Positions 48,723 to 57,341 of a stretch of 57,832 bases of DNA are shown piece by piece (within the stretch, counting starts at the first letter, position 1; every line of letters begins with the position of its first letter). The notes beneath the pieces were generated by a model. It was not told where the DNA came from. It saw only the letters and a list, made by a program, of their open reading frames with translations, and ran no database searches. The stretch comes from a virus. Made by a program: the position numbers and the translations under genes. The stretch lies in IMG/VR virus record IMGVR_UViG_3300047554_001015, positions 1 to 57,832 of that record. The stretch is one strand, 5' to 3'.

Positions 48723-49535
48723 ATGAGTAACAGTAACCTAACCCACAGCCCACAAGCCCACGCCATCCAAACCCACAGCCCCACAGGTTTCAGTCCTGAA
48801 CAAGTGGCGCTAATCAAACAGCAGATCAGCCCCGACATGACTGATGCTGAGCTGGTCCTGTTTTCGCAGGTTTGCCAGCGCACCGGACTGGATCCCTTCT
48901 CTCGTCAAATTTTTGCCATCCATCGCAAAGACCGCAATTCCCCCACGGGCAAGAAAATGACCATCCAGGTCAGCATTGATGGCTACCGGCTAGCCGCAGC
49001 CCGCACGGGGCTTTATGCCGGAAACCAGTCCTTCTGGTGTGGCCCCGATGGGGTGTGGAAGGATGTTTGGTTGGAATCCAGCCCCCCCGCAGCCGCCAAG
49101 GTTGAAGTCTATAAGTCAGGCACAGGCAGAGATCGCCCCTTTGTGGGGGTAGCCCGATTTGCCGCCTATGCCCAAACTTATCAAGGGCAACTTCAGGGGC
49201 TGTGGTCAAACATGCCCGATGTCATGATTGCAAAGTGTGCCGAAGCATTGGCCTTACGCAAGGCTTTCCCTGCTGAACTGAGCGGGATTTATACCCGTGA
49301 GGAAATGGCACAAGCCGATAATGACTACCAACCACAGCCCGCATGGATGGCAGATCTAGCCACAGAAATCCGCAACTGTGGGCTAAGTCGCGAGCAATTG
49401 GTGGCATTTGCCCAAGCCAATGGGTTACCCAGTTCATCGGCGGATTTTACCGCTGAAGATGCAGCCAAGATGATTGAAGCGCTGAAAACGTACCGAATAG
49501 CACGGGATGAGGCAACAATCGAGGACACCTACTAA
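48723..49535 (+). CDS. bet: RecT/Bet-family ssDNA annealing protein
   Basis: Product of 270 residues. FSPEQVALIKQQISPDMTDA, VCQRTGLDPFSRQIFAI, then QVSIDGYRLAAARTGLYAGN and MIAKCAEALALRKAFPAELS are signature blocks of the phage recombination protein Bet. It anneals complementary single strands. No partner exonuclease is adjacent; the 40453 nuclease is the nearest candidate. The C-terminal 60 residues are a divergent helical tail. Confidence 0.92.
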   Translation: MSNSNLTHSPQAHAIQTHSPTGFSPEQVALIKQQISPDMTDAELVLFSQVCQRTGLDPFSRQIFAIHRKDRNSPTGKKMTIQVSIDGYRLAAARTGLYAGNQSFWCGPDGVWKDVWLESSPPAAAKVEVYKSGTGRDRPFVGVARFAAYAQTYQGQLQGLWSNMPDVMIAKCAEALALRKAFPAELSGIYTREEMAQADNDYQPQPAWMADLATEIRNCGLSREQLVAFAQANGLPSSSADFTAEDAAKMIEALKTYRIARDEATIEDTY

Positions 49536-49548
49536 TACCTGATAAAAA

Positions 49549-49929
49549 ATGCTGTTAAGAATAACCTATGCAGTGCAGGAGGATCCCGACATCCCCTGCA
49601 AAATCACCGCAACCTGCCCTGTACTGGGGCAGTCAGATGACCAATATGAAAAATGCTGGTGGGTACTGATTGAGGGCAATGCCTGCCCATTAATCTTGGC
49701 GGCTAGCGACCCAACAAGGTTCTTTTTGGAAATTCGCGGCAAAGTAAAAACAACCGCATCCCTGTACTGTCCTGTGGAATCCGTTGAGGTTGTCCAAGAT
49801 TTTGTTTCCCCCCTAGCCTGTATTTTGGCAGCTTCAAGACCCCCCAATATCGCCCAGCGGATGCCAGCCCTAGCCATGGGCAGTCCCCAGCCATCTTCAC
49901 AATCACAGCTTTTCACCTGGGAACACTAA
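49549..49929 (+). CDS. Hypothetical protein downstream of RecT (126 aa)
   Basis: Beta-rich N-terminal 80 residues (ITYAVQEDPDIPCKITATCP, KCWWVLIEGNACPLILA) and a Pro/Ser-rich tail. No family is recognised. Same operon as RecT, 13 bases behind, with a terminator after it. Confidence 0.6.
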   Translation: MLLRITYAVQEDPDIPCKITATCPVLGQSDDQYEKCWWVLIEGNACPLILAASDPTRFFLEIRGKVKTTASLYCPVESVEVVQDFVSPLACILAASRPPNIAQRMPALAMGSPQPSSQSQLFTWEH

Positions 49930-49946
49930 CCCGCCAGCCTGTTGCC

Positions 49947-49968
49947 GCCCCCACTGTGGGGCTTTTTT
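49947..49968 (+). terminator. Rho-independent terminator, plus strand
   Basis: GCCCCCA/TGTGGGGC-like hairpin followed by six T, ending the RecT operon against the converging head operon. Confidence 0.85.
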
Positions 49969-50539
49969 ATTGGGCAACCACTCGCAGCAACACGCCCCCA
50001 ACGGAGATGGGATCCCGGTTCACGGTGAGGGGGTCAAAATTTTGGAAAGGCTGAAATCCCACAAGCTGACCTCCCTCAAACTCAAATGATAGGGCGATCG
50101 CCTCAGTGATGCCCTGCACATCCACGGTCTCCAGACTCAGCACCGGAACCCCAAACACCGCCGCAAAAATCCACCAGCCATTCTCATGGTCCACCAGCTC
50201 AGAAGACCGCAAAAACATTTTGGACACAGCGCCATCGGGAATGAACCCCACAAGGTACTCAGAAATACTGGCCAGCACATTCCACGCTCCTGACTCCCCA
50301 TCCCTCAGGTTTCGCAGCCGCACAAATAAATTGCACTCCACTTCAGCCGACGATCGCCCCTTGCCCAGTCCCACAGGGGGATTGCCGGTGATTTTGTTTA
50401 ACTGAACGATCACTTCCCCGTTTGTGGGTTCACCATAATCTGAGGATCGGTTTGGCAGTGCCCGCACCAAAATCCCAGCATTACGGAGAGGGGAGAGGCG
50501 ATCTGTTATGGCTTGCTCTAATCTGGGGATAAACCTCAT
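49967..50539 (-). CDS. Gp37-like tail protein (Mu type, DUF1834)
   Basis: Product of 190 residues. The N-terminus FIPRLEQAITDRLSPLRNAG and the central VQLNKITGNPPVGLGKGRSS fit the Mu gp37 family near the head-tail interface. Last gene of the leftward head operon. Overlaps the morphogenesis gene by ATGA. Confidence 0.7.
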   Translation of the reverse strand: MRFIPRLEQAITDRLSPLRNAGILVRALPNRSSDYGEPTNGEVIVQLNKITGNPPVGLGKGRSSAEVECNLFVRLRNLRDGESGAWNVLASISEYLVGFIPDGAVSKMFLRSSELVDHENGWWIFAAVFGVPVLSLETVDVQGITEAIALSFEFEGGQLVGFQPFQNFDPLTVNRDPISVGGVLLRVVAQ

Positions 50540-50955
50540 AATTCCAGGTGCCTCTCAAAAATACGGGTGATTTCTTGCCGATGCTTGTCACTCAAGCCAA
50601 TAAAAGGTCGGGCTGGCATTTTGCTTGTACCCTCCTGGTGAAATATGCCGTAAGCGGTTCCTGCTGTAATTCTCACCTCTGTGGAACTGGCCGCAGATTT
50701 GGCAATACTGCCCACCAATGAGCCGGTTTCCCTCAGGATGCTGCTAGTTTTCTTGTATCTCAGTGTAGATTCTGCCAAACCCGCCCAAGCATCCCCCTCA
50801 GGGCTTTGCTCTCTAGCAAAGTTCAGTTTAGTCTCTCTTTCCATGTAGGTTCCCGCCTCCTCCAACGCTGGCCGGAAGTCCTTGGTTTTGGCGATCAGTT
50901 TTTGCAGGGCGCTTGATGTGCCCAAGTCCCGCACCGAAATAGAGAAATTAGCCAT
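50536..50955 (-). CDS. Phage virion morphogenesis protein (Mu gpG / P2 gpS-like)
   Basis: Product of 139 residues. SISVRDLGTSSALQKLIAKT, FAREQSPEGDAWAGLAESTL and the YGIFHQEGTSKMPARPFIGL block are characteristic. It is needed for tail completion and head joining. Confidence 0.85.
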   Translation of the reverse strand: MANFSISVRDLGTSSALQKLIAKTKDFRPALEEAGTYMERETKLNFAREQSPEGDAWAGLAESTLRYKKTSSILRETGSLVGSIAKSAASSTEVRITAGTAYGIFHQEGTSKMPARPFIGLSDKHRQEITRIFERHLEL

Positions 50956-51371
50956 CAGGTCATCGCAGTGGTTTTGTAGAGTGTTCCCCTGATCCTTTGG
51001 CCTAGAATTTGGTCCACAAGAGGGAACGGGGATGGGGTATCAATATCCAAGAAAAAATCCCCCGTGGTCTGCCACTCCCCCGCAAAGGTTGCCACGGCCT
51101 TAGACCCCGGAACAATGCCGGGGGGCAAAACTGCACTCTCCCCCGGTTGCTGAGTAGAAATTGAGATCAGGTAACCTTCCACATAAATGCCATCGCCACG
51201 GGTGCCCGGTTCTGAGTCTGGGGCTATGCTGCGGTTTGCCCGCTTGAGGTAGCAGTTAGCAGTCACCTCCAAAATATCCTGTGTGGGATTGCCAAGCCGG
51301 TCGGTCCCTGGGTTACCGCTAGGGACTTGGAAAACTAGGGTGGCATTGGCGGGAAGGGGGTTGCTCGTCAT
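50955..51371 (-). CDS. Head-tail adaptor-like protein (138 aa)
   Basis: Beta-rich product between minor head and morphogenesis genes, overlapping both neighbours by one to four bases. VPSGNPGTDRLGNPTQD and a GYLISISTQQPGESAVLPPG segment are visible. The role is inferred from position only. Confidence 0.5.
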   Translation of the reverse strand: MTSNPLPANATLVFQVPSGNPGTDRLGNPTQDILEVTANCYLKRANRSIAPDSEPGTRGDGIYVEGYLISISTQQPGESAVLPPGIVPGSKAVATFAGEWQTTGDFFLDIDTPSPFPLVDQILGQRIRGTLYKTTAMT

Positions 51372-52279
51372 AGTTCCACGGCCTTGGGTGCTTTACTCAT
51401 TCCGGCTGCTCTCTCAAAAGGGCTGGGGCCATAGTCGGGTTTTAGGCCATTGGCTTGGAGTTCTGCCAGCGTGTCATCCCTGTATTGAGTTGCAAACCTT
51501 TGATCCAAGTCCCAATTGGGGGAAACCGGCAGAATAACGCAACGGCAGCGGGGGTGAGCCGGAACCCGCATGGAGTTTAGGGGGTATATCTGCATATTTC
51601 GGGATGCGCAAACCGGGCATAGGCGATCGCTACGGGTTGCCAACCACTGCCCCAACTCAATCCCAGAGCGTTCATACCGTGCCTTTGCCGCTGAATTGTA
51701 GGCACTCATCACCTCAGTCCGGGCAATCGTTTCTGCCTTGGATTTGGTCACCCCTAGTTCAGATCGCAATGCCGTCCCGACCCGTCTGGCTCCCCATCCC
51801 TGAATCAAGCCTTGCTCCACAACCGCGCTGGCTTTACTCGCAAAAGCCGCGCCATGGCCTGCCAGCCGCCGTACCCCGTCCCGCGCTTGGGCCACAACTG
51901 CATCCATGGGGATTTCACTAAACGGCATCAACCGGCGATCGCCCAATGCCGTGGCCAGGTCCCCCGCCAGGTCAGCCCCTTCCCTGTGGGCTGACTTGAT
52001 CATCTCCTCGTAATTTTGCTGGATGGTCTCCCCTTGCTGTGGGTTCAGGAGTTCGGACTGCTGGCGAATCTCATCCATGATGACTAGCGCCCGTTGGCGG
52101 GGCAGTAAGTCGGTGTTGGCCCCGTGCTTCTGGTAGCTGGCCAGTAGATCCCGCTCCATGTCCCGATAGCTTTTGTCTAGCGCCGCATTCACACGCTCGA
52201 TCGCTCGTTGCTCAGCCTTGGCCAGCGCTGCATCATGCCGTTCTGCGATTGCCCGCGCCCGTTCCCCCCGATTAGCCAT
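51368..52279 (-). CDS. Minor head protein (SPP1 gp7 / Mu gpF-like)
   Basis: Product of 303 residues. The N-terminal 200 are helical; the C-terminal domain IARTEVMSAYNSAAKARYER, CPVCASRNMQIYPL and VPAHPRCRCVILP is the family signature with its Cys and His pairs. It is a minor capsid component near the portal. Confidence 0.88.
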   Translation of the reverse strand: MANRGERARAIAERHDAALAKAEQRAIERVNAALDKSYRDMERDLLASYQKHGANTDLLPRQRALVIMDEIRQQSELLNPQQGETIQQNYEEMIKSAHREGADLAGDLATALGDRRLMPFSEIPMDAVVAQARDGVRRLAGHGAAFASKASAVVEQGLIQGWGARRVGTALRSELGVTKSKAETIARTEVMSAYNSAAKARYERSGIELGQWLATRSDRLCPVCASRNMQIYPLNSMRVPAHPRCRCVILPVSPNWDLDQRFATQYRDDTLAELQANGLKPDYGPSPFERAAGMSKAPKAVEL

Positions 52280-52619
52280 TGCCCCACGCCGCTACAGCAT
52301 CCCAATCAATCCCGTGGGGGGTGAGGGCCGCAATCTCCCCTAGGTTGGCATAGCCACGGGGGGGGCGGTTCTCCAGAATCGCAGCCGCCCGCACTGCCCC
52401 GATGGTGGGTAGCACAATCAGTTCAGCCGACTCCACAGCGGTGTTGATTAACTCCAGTGCAGGGCTTGCGGGGGGGTCGGCAAAGGGAATCTCAACTTGT
52501 GGAACTGCCAGCCCTGGGTTGGGGCGGGTGGTTGACCACCCCTGTGCCTGAAATGCTGGCGTAAAATCAATCGCGGGAACGCGACGGGTCTCGCCATTTC
52601 GATAAACGGTCAAAAACAC
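52272..52619 (-). CDS. Head protein with helix-hairpin-helix-like segment (115 aa)
   Basis: GTG at 52619. The C-terminal half LPTIGAVRAAAILENRPPRG followed by YANLGEIAAL resembles a helix-hairpin-helix DNA-contact motif. The N-terminal half is beta-rich. Overlaps the minor head gene. Possibly a head-completion protein touching DNA. Confidence 0.55.
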   Translation of the reverse strand: MFLTVYRNGETRRVPAIDFTPAFQAQGWSTTRPNPGLAVPQVEIPFADPPASPALELINTAVESAELIVLPTIGAVRAAAILENRPPRGYANLGEIAALTPHGIDWDAVAAWGNG

Positions 52620-52632
52620 AGGGGCGATCCTC

Positions 52633-53082
52633 CTACAGGGTTAGATATGCGAAATAATCCAGGTTTCCGGCAGTCGTACCAGTTTCCACAGCCCGGACGC
52701 GAACATAAAGCGCCTCACCCTGAGCCGCCACGTCCATCGCAGCCGCCACGGCTTCACCCTCAAGGGCAATATAAAGCCGGTCAGCAGCCGCAGCCAGTTT
52801 CTGAGAACCAACTACCACAAAGGTGGAATTATCGGCGCTAGCTTCAATATTTACGGTCCAATAATTTGAAGCGTCAACAGTCCCGCCAATTGCAGAATGC
52901 TGAACCACTGCTTTGTAATAGCTGAGCTTTTCAGCCTTCAGTTCCACAGCCGTTTCAGCGGTGGTTGCTGAGATAGCGGCGGCACTGGGGGCACGTAACT
53001 GTAAATCGCCATCAACCAAATCATAGCGGCGGGGGGCCGTGGTTGAGGGGGATAGATTCGGATTGACGGCACTAACAGCCAT
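52633..53082 (-). CDS. Capsid decoration protein candidate (149 aa)
   Basis: Beta- and Ala-rich product (NIEASADNSTFVVVGSQKLA, GEALYVRVRAVETGTTAGNL). It stands second to the capsid cluster with its own late motif at 53109-53117 and AGGAG ribosome site. The decoration role is a guess from size and composition. Confidence 0.5.
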   Translation of the reverse strand: MAVSAVNPNLSPSTTAPRRYDLVDGDLQLRAPSAAAISATTAETAVELKAEKLSYYKAVVQHSAIGGTVDASNYWTVNIEASADNSTFVVVGSQKLAAAADRLYIALEGEAVAAAMDVAAQGEALYVRVRAVETGTTAGNLDYFAYLTL

Positions 53083-53106
53083 GGGCGTTTTTCTCCTAAG
53101 TTTTTT

Positions 53107-53514
53107 CTAGGGTTCCCCAAACTGAATAGGGATAAAGTTTGCATCAGCAATAGACTGCCATCGCTGATCTGCCACGGAATCGGGCTGGCCCAATACAGCG
53201 ATCGCAGTTTTAAGCGTGGCTTGCAGCAACTCAGAATCTTGATTGAGAGAAGCCGTTGTGGTTGCTGAAGTCAGTAAAGGGTTTTGAGTAATCCAGGTAT
53301 TCCAATCCGAATCGCTCAGCATTGCGGTATTGAATGCTGTCCAATCTGGCTCTGGCAGAGGTGGCACCGGATCGGGTACAGGCTCCCATTCTCCTGCTTC
53401 AAAAGCAGCCTGAATTCCTGCCATAATATCTGGCCCCCAATTGAACATGGGGTCAACCACCGTGCCATCATCTTCGGCAAGAATTTTTGAATCGAGATAG
53501 AGAATATAAATCAT
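53107..53514 (-). CDS. Tail fibre assembly/partner protein, second copy
   Basis: Product of 135 residues overlapping the fibre stop by ATGA. DWTAFNTAMLSDSDWNTWIT and the following NP match the 15269-15703 product. The N-terminal 60 residues differ and probably fit the other fibre. Confidence 0.6.
   Translation of the reverse strand: MIYILYLDSKILAEDDGTVVDPMFNWGPDIMAGIQAAFEAGEWEPVPDPVPPLPEPDWTAFNTAMLSDSDWNTWITQNPLLTSATTTASLNQDSELLQATLKTAIAVLGQPDSVADQRWQSIADANFIPIQFGEP
53109..53117 (-). promoter_or_regulatory. GGGAAC(C/T)CT late motif upstream of decoration candidate
   Basis: Minus strand GGGAACCCT followed by AGAAAAAACTTAGG, 26 bases before the ATG at 53082. It overlaps the last codons of the upstream gene. 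Confidence 0.6.
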
Positions 53515-55415
53515 GCTGCTACCAGACGGTAATGAATACTGTGGCTACTGTGGATTGTCCCCCCCGAAGGGCTGCCAACTGAAGAGTTCACTGGCGTAAT
53601 CAATGCGCCAACTGTATTAGGCTGGTACAGGTTGATGTTGAAAATAAACCGCTCAATATTTACCCCGCCGGTACTGGTAAATATCCCAGTACCGGGGATC
53701 ATGCTTGCGTCTAGAATCGTGACTGCCCCGCTGTAGCCAATAATTTGAACACGCCTGTAATTGTTGGCATCATAAACAGTTGTACCCGAAACGCCGTTGT
53801 AAGTAAAAACCGCATGGGTCCAGAAAGCCCCTCCAAATGTACGGTTCCATGTTCCTAGGGTTGAGGGCAGTCCCCATGTGATAGCTGAAGCGGCCTGACC
53901 ATTGCTAGAGCCTGTGGACAATACAAACTCATTTACACTGAGCCAATACAGTCCACTCCAAAAGTAAAAACCTTCACCCGGCCTGCACCAAAGTTGGTTT
54001 ACTGCTGTGGCCGTGGGGATCGCGGATTGAACGAAGTCAAAACCGGACCCACCTGATACCGTGGTAAAACTGATTGCCCCCGCCCCATTTGTGGTGAGAA
54101 CCTGCCCGTTTGTGCCGTCTGTGGTTGGAAGGGTGAATGTGTTTATAAATGATTGCAGATTGGCATCATAGGCCAAAATTGTTGATCCAATTGCTGCCGG
54201 TTGTAGGGCAGTATCCCAAAGGGTTTGCTTGGCGGTTGTGGGGATGCTGTAGCCGGTATCATAGGCAAGAGCCAGTGTCCCTGATGTAGTCACAGGGGAG
54301 CCGGTCACGACTAGGCCCGTGGGTGTGGACAATCCCACAGAGGTAACGGTGCCCGTGTTTGCTGTGGCCCCCGACGCAATGCCGTCTAGCTTGGTTTTAT
54401 CCGCCGCAGCCATGAAGCCATCCACCAACCCGGTCGCCACCCCGTGGGCTGTCCCGGTTGCACCAACATGGGAGAGAGGAGCCGCATCAGTAATCCCGTA
54501 TCCTGCCAATGTCGTGGGGTTGGTTCCCGAAGTTATCCGGCCCTTGCCGTCAACCGTGACTGATTGGTATGTACCAGCGGAAACCCCCGTATTAGCCAGA
54601 GTGAGGGCGATCTCGGTGGTACCCGTGCCGGTAGCATCTCCCGAAACCGTAATCGACTGGTTTGCAGTCAGGTAAGCCGCAGTGTCCAGGGACCAAGTAT
54701 TCGCTGCTGTTTTCCGCAGCAACCCGGTTGTTCCTGCTAGCCCTGCAATTGAGGTTAGATCCCCATCTAAGGGCTGATAGGTGGTTGCTGCTGTGGAGCT
54801 GAGCAAATACCCCGCCACAGCATGGTTTCCCCAACCAAAAGCAGTATCCCAGTTGCTAATCTGTGGGGCCGTGATAGCAGCGGCGGGAGAGGCACTGAAG
54901 ACGGGATCGGACTCGGTAAAGCTGGTTAGGTATCGCCCATCCAGATCTACTGTGTTGCCGCCTGAAATGGAAAGCTCACCCGTTGCCCCATTCCACGCCA
55001 GTGTCTGGCTGTCGCCCCCCGTGGTGAGGTAGCGCCCATCCAGATTTACGGTAACGGTGCCCCCGTCTTGCTGGGTTAGGGTGAGGACTCCGTTGGTAGT
55101 GTTGAATGTGGCTGTGTTGATTTTGTCGTTATAGGCTGCGTCCCATTCGGACTGTCGAACCGTTGTGGGGATGCCATACCCAGGGGCAAAGTTTAGGGCA
55201 ATGGTCCCGGATGTGGTAACTGGGGAACCGCTTGCAGCCAAGCCCGTGGGGACAGATAATCCCACAGAGGTAACGGTGCCTGATCCACCCCCGCCCCCGC
55301 CTAGGACAGAGGGATCCAATAGCCTAGGATCGCCCTCAAGGGTTACCCCGATCAGCCCGTGGAACTGGGCCGGGTCTGAGCTGACTGGGCTTAGGTTGCT
55401 GAAGTCTGCTGTCAT
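53511..55415 (-). CDS. Tail fibre protein with internal repeats (634 aa)
   Basis: Two copies of a segment built on SGTVTSVGLSVPTGL then SGSPVTTSGT (about 44-95 and 355-405), repeated NLDGRYLTT and VDLDGRYLTS motifs and a Gly-rich hinge (LGGGGGGSG, about 38-46). These are fibre-shaft features. The C-terminal 160 residues are aromatic-rich and would bind the receptor. It lies in the capsid operon, far from the baseplate genes. Confidence 0.75.
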   Translation of the reverse strand: MTADFSNLSPVSSDPAQFHGLIGVTLEGDPRLLDPSVLGGGGGGSGTVTSVGLSVPTGLAASGSPVTTSGTIALNFAPGYGIPTTVRQSEWDAAYNDKINTATFNTTNGVLTLTQQDGGTVTVNLDGRYLTTGGDSQTLAWNGATGELSISGGNTVDLDGRYLTSFTESDPVFSASPAAAITAPQISNWDTAFGWGNHAVAGYLLSSTAATTYQPLDGDLTSIAGLAGTTGLLRKTAANTWSLDTAAYLTANQSITVSGDATGTGTTEIALTLANTGVSAGTYQSVTVDGKGRITSGTNPTTLAGYGITDAAPLSHVGATGTAHGVATGLVDGFMAAADKTKLDGIASGATANTGTVTSVGLSTPTGLVVTGSPVTTSGTLALAYDTGYSIPTTAKQTLWDTALQPAAIGSTILAYDANLQSFINTFTLPTTDGTNGQVLTTNGAGAISFTTVSGGSGFDFVQSAIPTATAVNQLWCRPGEGFYFWSGLYWLSVNEFVLSTGSSNGQAASAITWGLPSTLGTWNRTFGGAFWTHAVFTYNGVSGTTVYDANNYRRVQIIGYSGAVTILDASMIPGTGIFTSTGGVNIERFIFNINLYQPNTVGALITPVNSSVGSPSGGTIHSSHSIHYRLVAA

Positions 55416-55418
55416 CCC

Positions 55419-56222
55419 CTAGATCTCCTGAAGATAGATTGAAAATGACCCCACACCATTGGCGACTGTGTTGTTGGGTTTTGAACTGATTTTGATGCGA
55501 GTCCTGGGAAAAAACAAAAGGTTTACGGGTCTGCTGTCCCCGTTGCTATCCAGAGCAAAACTGTCTTGAAAAATGTAGGGAGCGATGACAGCGCGATCGT
55601 CTCTGTTGCAGGTTGCCCGCAATTGAATATCGTGGAAATGGTTACTTGCTCGAAAAAATCCCCAGTGCCAACAAAGGCCGATATATCCTTCCGGAATGGT
55701 GTACTGGCAAGTCAGGCTCATGTTGCCACCCGCCGAAATTCGTTCGTGAATAGTTCCGCCACTAGCCACCCTTAAATCAATATCTCCCACGGCAACGCTA
55801 TTGCTACCCGTTTCTACAGAGTGCATCCATTGGATATCCCGGCAGTTGGCAACATTAGGAACCGGGACAGGGGTTATGCCGTTCAAACTTATTTCGGTCG
55901 CTTTTTGGACCCAGTTGTTATCAAGATAGACAATTCGGACTCGTCTAGCCCCCGTGCCATTTGTGGTATCACTGGCCGAATTTGAGACAATTTCCCATGA
56001 CTCGTTTCCCACAGGAATGGGCAGGGTGTTGCCTGTCAGGAATTCTGCAATATCGCAAAGGGCTGTAGTTGAGGAGAACCCATCACGGTATCCCGGAATG
56101 GTAAAGCTGATCGTTTTTTTGTTGCCTAGATTCTCAGACAGGCTGCTGTAAAGGATTCTCGCCATGTCCAAATCGGGCACATTAAACAGGGGGAAGGGGA
56201 GGCCGGTAACAGAGGGGAACAT
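55419..56222 (-). CDS. Virion surface or fibre-like protein (267 aa)
   Basis: Beta-rich product with IRIVYLDNN-like strands, repeated Asn/Thr stretches and a C-terminal IKISSKPNNTVANGVGSFSI then YLQEI, resembling a carbohydrate-binding or trimer-forming tip. Two starts are possible, 56222 and 56165 (MARILYS); a 13-bp inverted repeat spans both. No family is recognised. Confidence 0.6.
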   Translation of the reverse strand: MFPSVTGLPFPLFNVPDLDMARILYSSLSENLGNKKTISFTIPGYRDGFSSTTALCDIAEFLTGNTLPIPVGNESWEIVSNSASDTTNGTGARRVRIVYLDNNWVQKATEISLNGITPVPVPNVANCRDIQWMHSVETGSNSVAVGDIDLRVASGGTIHERISAGGNMSLTCQYTIPEGYIGLCWHWGFFRASNHFHDIQLRATCNRDDRAVIAPYIFQDSFALDSNGDSRPVNLLFFPRTRIKISSKPNNTVANGVGSFSIYLQEI

Positions 56223-56232
56223 GGCGAGAATC
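56154..56232. repeat. 13-bp inverted repeat around two start codons
   Basis: GATTCTCGCCATG (56154-56166) and its reverse complement (56220-56232) enclose 53 bases. Each arm contains an in-frame ATG of the 55419 gene. It could form an RNA hairpin that selects the start, or be a small invertible segment. Confidence 0.55.
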
Positions 56233-56284
56233 TATAAATTGCAGGGAGACCCTCACCTGTGGGGCAAGGGTCAGAACTTAGAAC

Positions 56285-57226
56285 CTAGGCGGTGATCGGT
56301 GCGTCGGTCACACCAGCCAATCGGGCCACGCTGTAGCCGTTGTAAATAGCAAAGCTACAGTTCCAATCGATCCGGGTGCGATAGACCGGCTTACTGTCCA
56401 ATTCGCCAAGGTCGCGGGCATCAATCCCGAAGCCGCCGCTGGGGTTGCGCCCCTGAATGCCAGTGCAAGCCATGGGGCCAAAGGTCACGGCATAAATGGA
56501 GGTGCAAGCCGTTGAGGTTGTACCGTCAGGGCTGGTTTCAGTGAAGGTCAGAATCGGGCTGCTGATATCGTCTACGAGAATCGGAATCCCGCTGTACTGG
56601 GTCACGGGTCGGCCAAAGGTGTCCAGGGTGTGGGTTAGGAATCCACCAACGCCGGTAGCCCGACTGGCCGCAGCCATGCGAACATCCCGCATTTTGCGAG
56701 ACATAATCAGCACCGTGCGACCACCACCACGCTTAACCTGGCTCAGCAGTTCATCCAGCTTGGCTAGACTCAGGGCAGCGCCCCCGGCAGCATTGCTAAT
56801 AAGCTGCGACCCGGTGATCCGCTTTTGCAGTCCATCAAAGCCACGGGGGTCGTTGCTAGCATCCCCTTTAATGAATTGATATTCCCAGTTGATGCGGCTG
56901 GCCTCAATCTTGAGCTGCTCATGGGCTTGGCGCACGCTCTGGCCCTTCATAGCCACTAAAGCAGAATCCACATCTAAGTCACCGCCAAAAATCTTGAAGG
57001 CTTCAGATTGTGGGTTCAGCACCCCAGAACTTTCGTCAAAGGATTCGTTCAGACCCCGGAAACCAACACCGGGTAGCTCATCAACGCGGGAATAATGGAC
57101 CCCGGTTCCTTCCTCATTCTCGAAGGGCACAGCCCCCAGAATCTCACCCGCTGCAAATTCATTAATTACTGCCGCCTTCAGGGGATCTTGCTCGATCTTG
57201 GCGGCTTCTAACAAAGTTAAAGCCAT
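56285..57226 (-). CDS. Major capsid protein
   Basis: Product of 313 residues. ALTLLEAAKIEQDPLKAAVI, VRQAHEQLKIEASRINWEYQ, LIMSRKMRDVRMAAASRATG and FGRPVTQYSGIPILVDDI are typical blocks of HK97-fold major capsid proteins. It forms the icosahedral shell on the scaffold made from the gene at 8791. Its leader has a paired GGCGTGATGCC repeat and a late motif. Confidence 0.88.
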   Translation of the reverse strand: MALTLLEAAKIEQDPLKAAVINEFAAGEILGAVPFENEEGTGVHYSRVDELPGVGFRGLNESFDESSGVLNPQSEAFKIFGGDLDVDSALVAMKGQSVRQAHEQLKIEASRINWEYQFIKGDASNDPRGFDGLQKRITGSQLISNAAGGAALSLAKLDELLSQVKRGGGRTVLIMSRKMRDVRMAAASRATGVGGFLTHTLDTFGRPVTQYSGIPILVDDISSPILTFTETSPDGTTSTACTSIYAVTFGPMACTGIQGRNPSGGFGIDARDLGELDSKPVYRTRIDWNCSFAIYNGYSVARLAGVTDAPITA

Positions 57227-57249
57227 TTTTCTACTCAGTAATTGGGCAA

Positions 57250-57281
57250 GGCATCACGCCCCTAAAAGACGGCATCACGCC
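57250..57281 (-). repeat. GGCGTGATGCC repeat pair upstream of capsid gene
   Basis: Two exact GGCATCACGCC (+ strand) at 57250-57260 and 57271-57281, 21 bases apart. They match the pair upstream of the scaffold-like gene at 9561-9588. Confidence 0.6.
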
Positions 57282-57291
57282 ATCTTTTTAC

Positions 57292-57300
57292 AGGGTTCCC
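57292..57300 (-). promoter_or_regulatory. GGGAAC(C/T)CT late motif upstream of capsid gene
   Basis: Minus strand GGGAACCCT followed by GTAAAAAG. The distance to the capsid ATG (65 bases) is longer than at other sites because the repeat pair lies between. Confidence 0.6.
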
Positions 57301-57307
57301 AATGCGG

Positions 57308-57316
57308 GGGAACCCT
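57308..57316 (+). promoter_or_regulatory. GGGAAC(C/T)CT late motif, divergent partner
   Basis: GGGAACCCT followed by AAGGTAG, 25 bases before the GTG at 57342, seven bases from the opposite motif for the capsid gene. Confidence 0.55.
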
Positions 57317-57341
57317 AAGGTAGTTGTTGCCTTACCCCACA

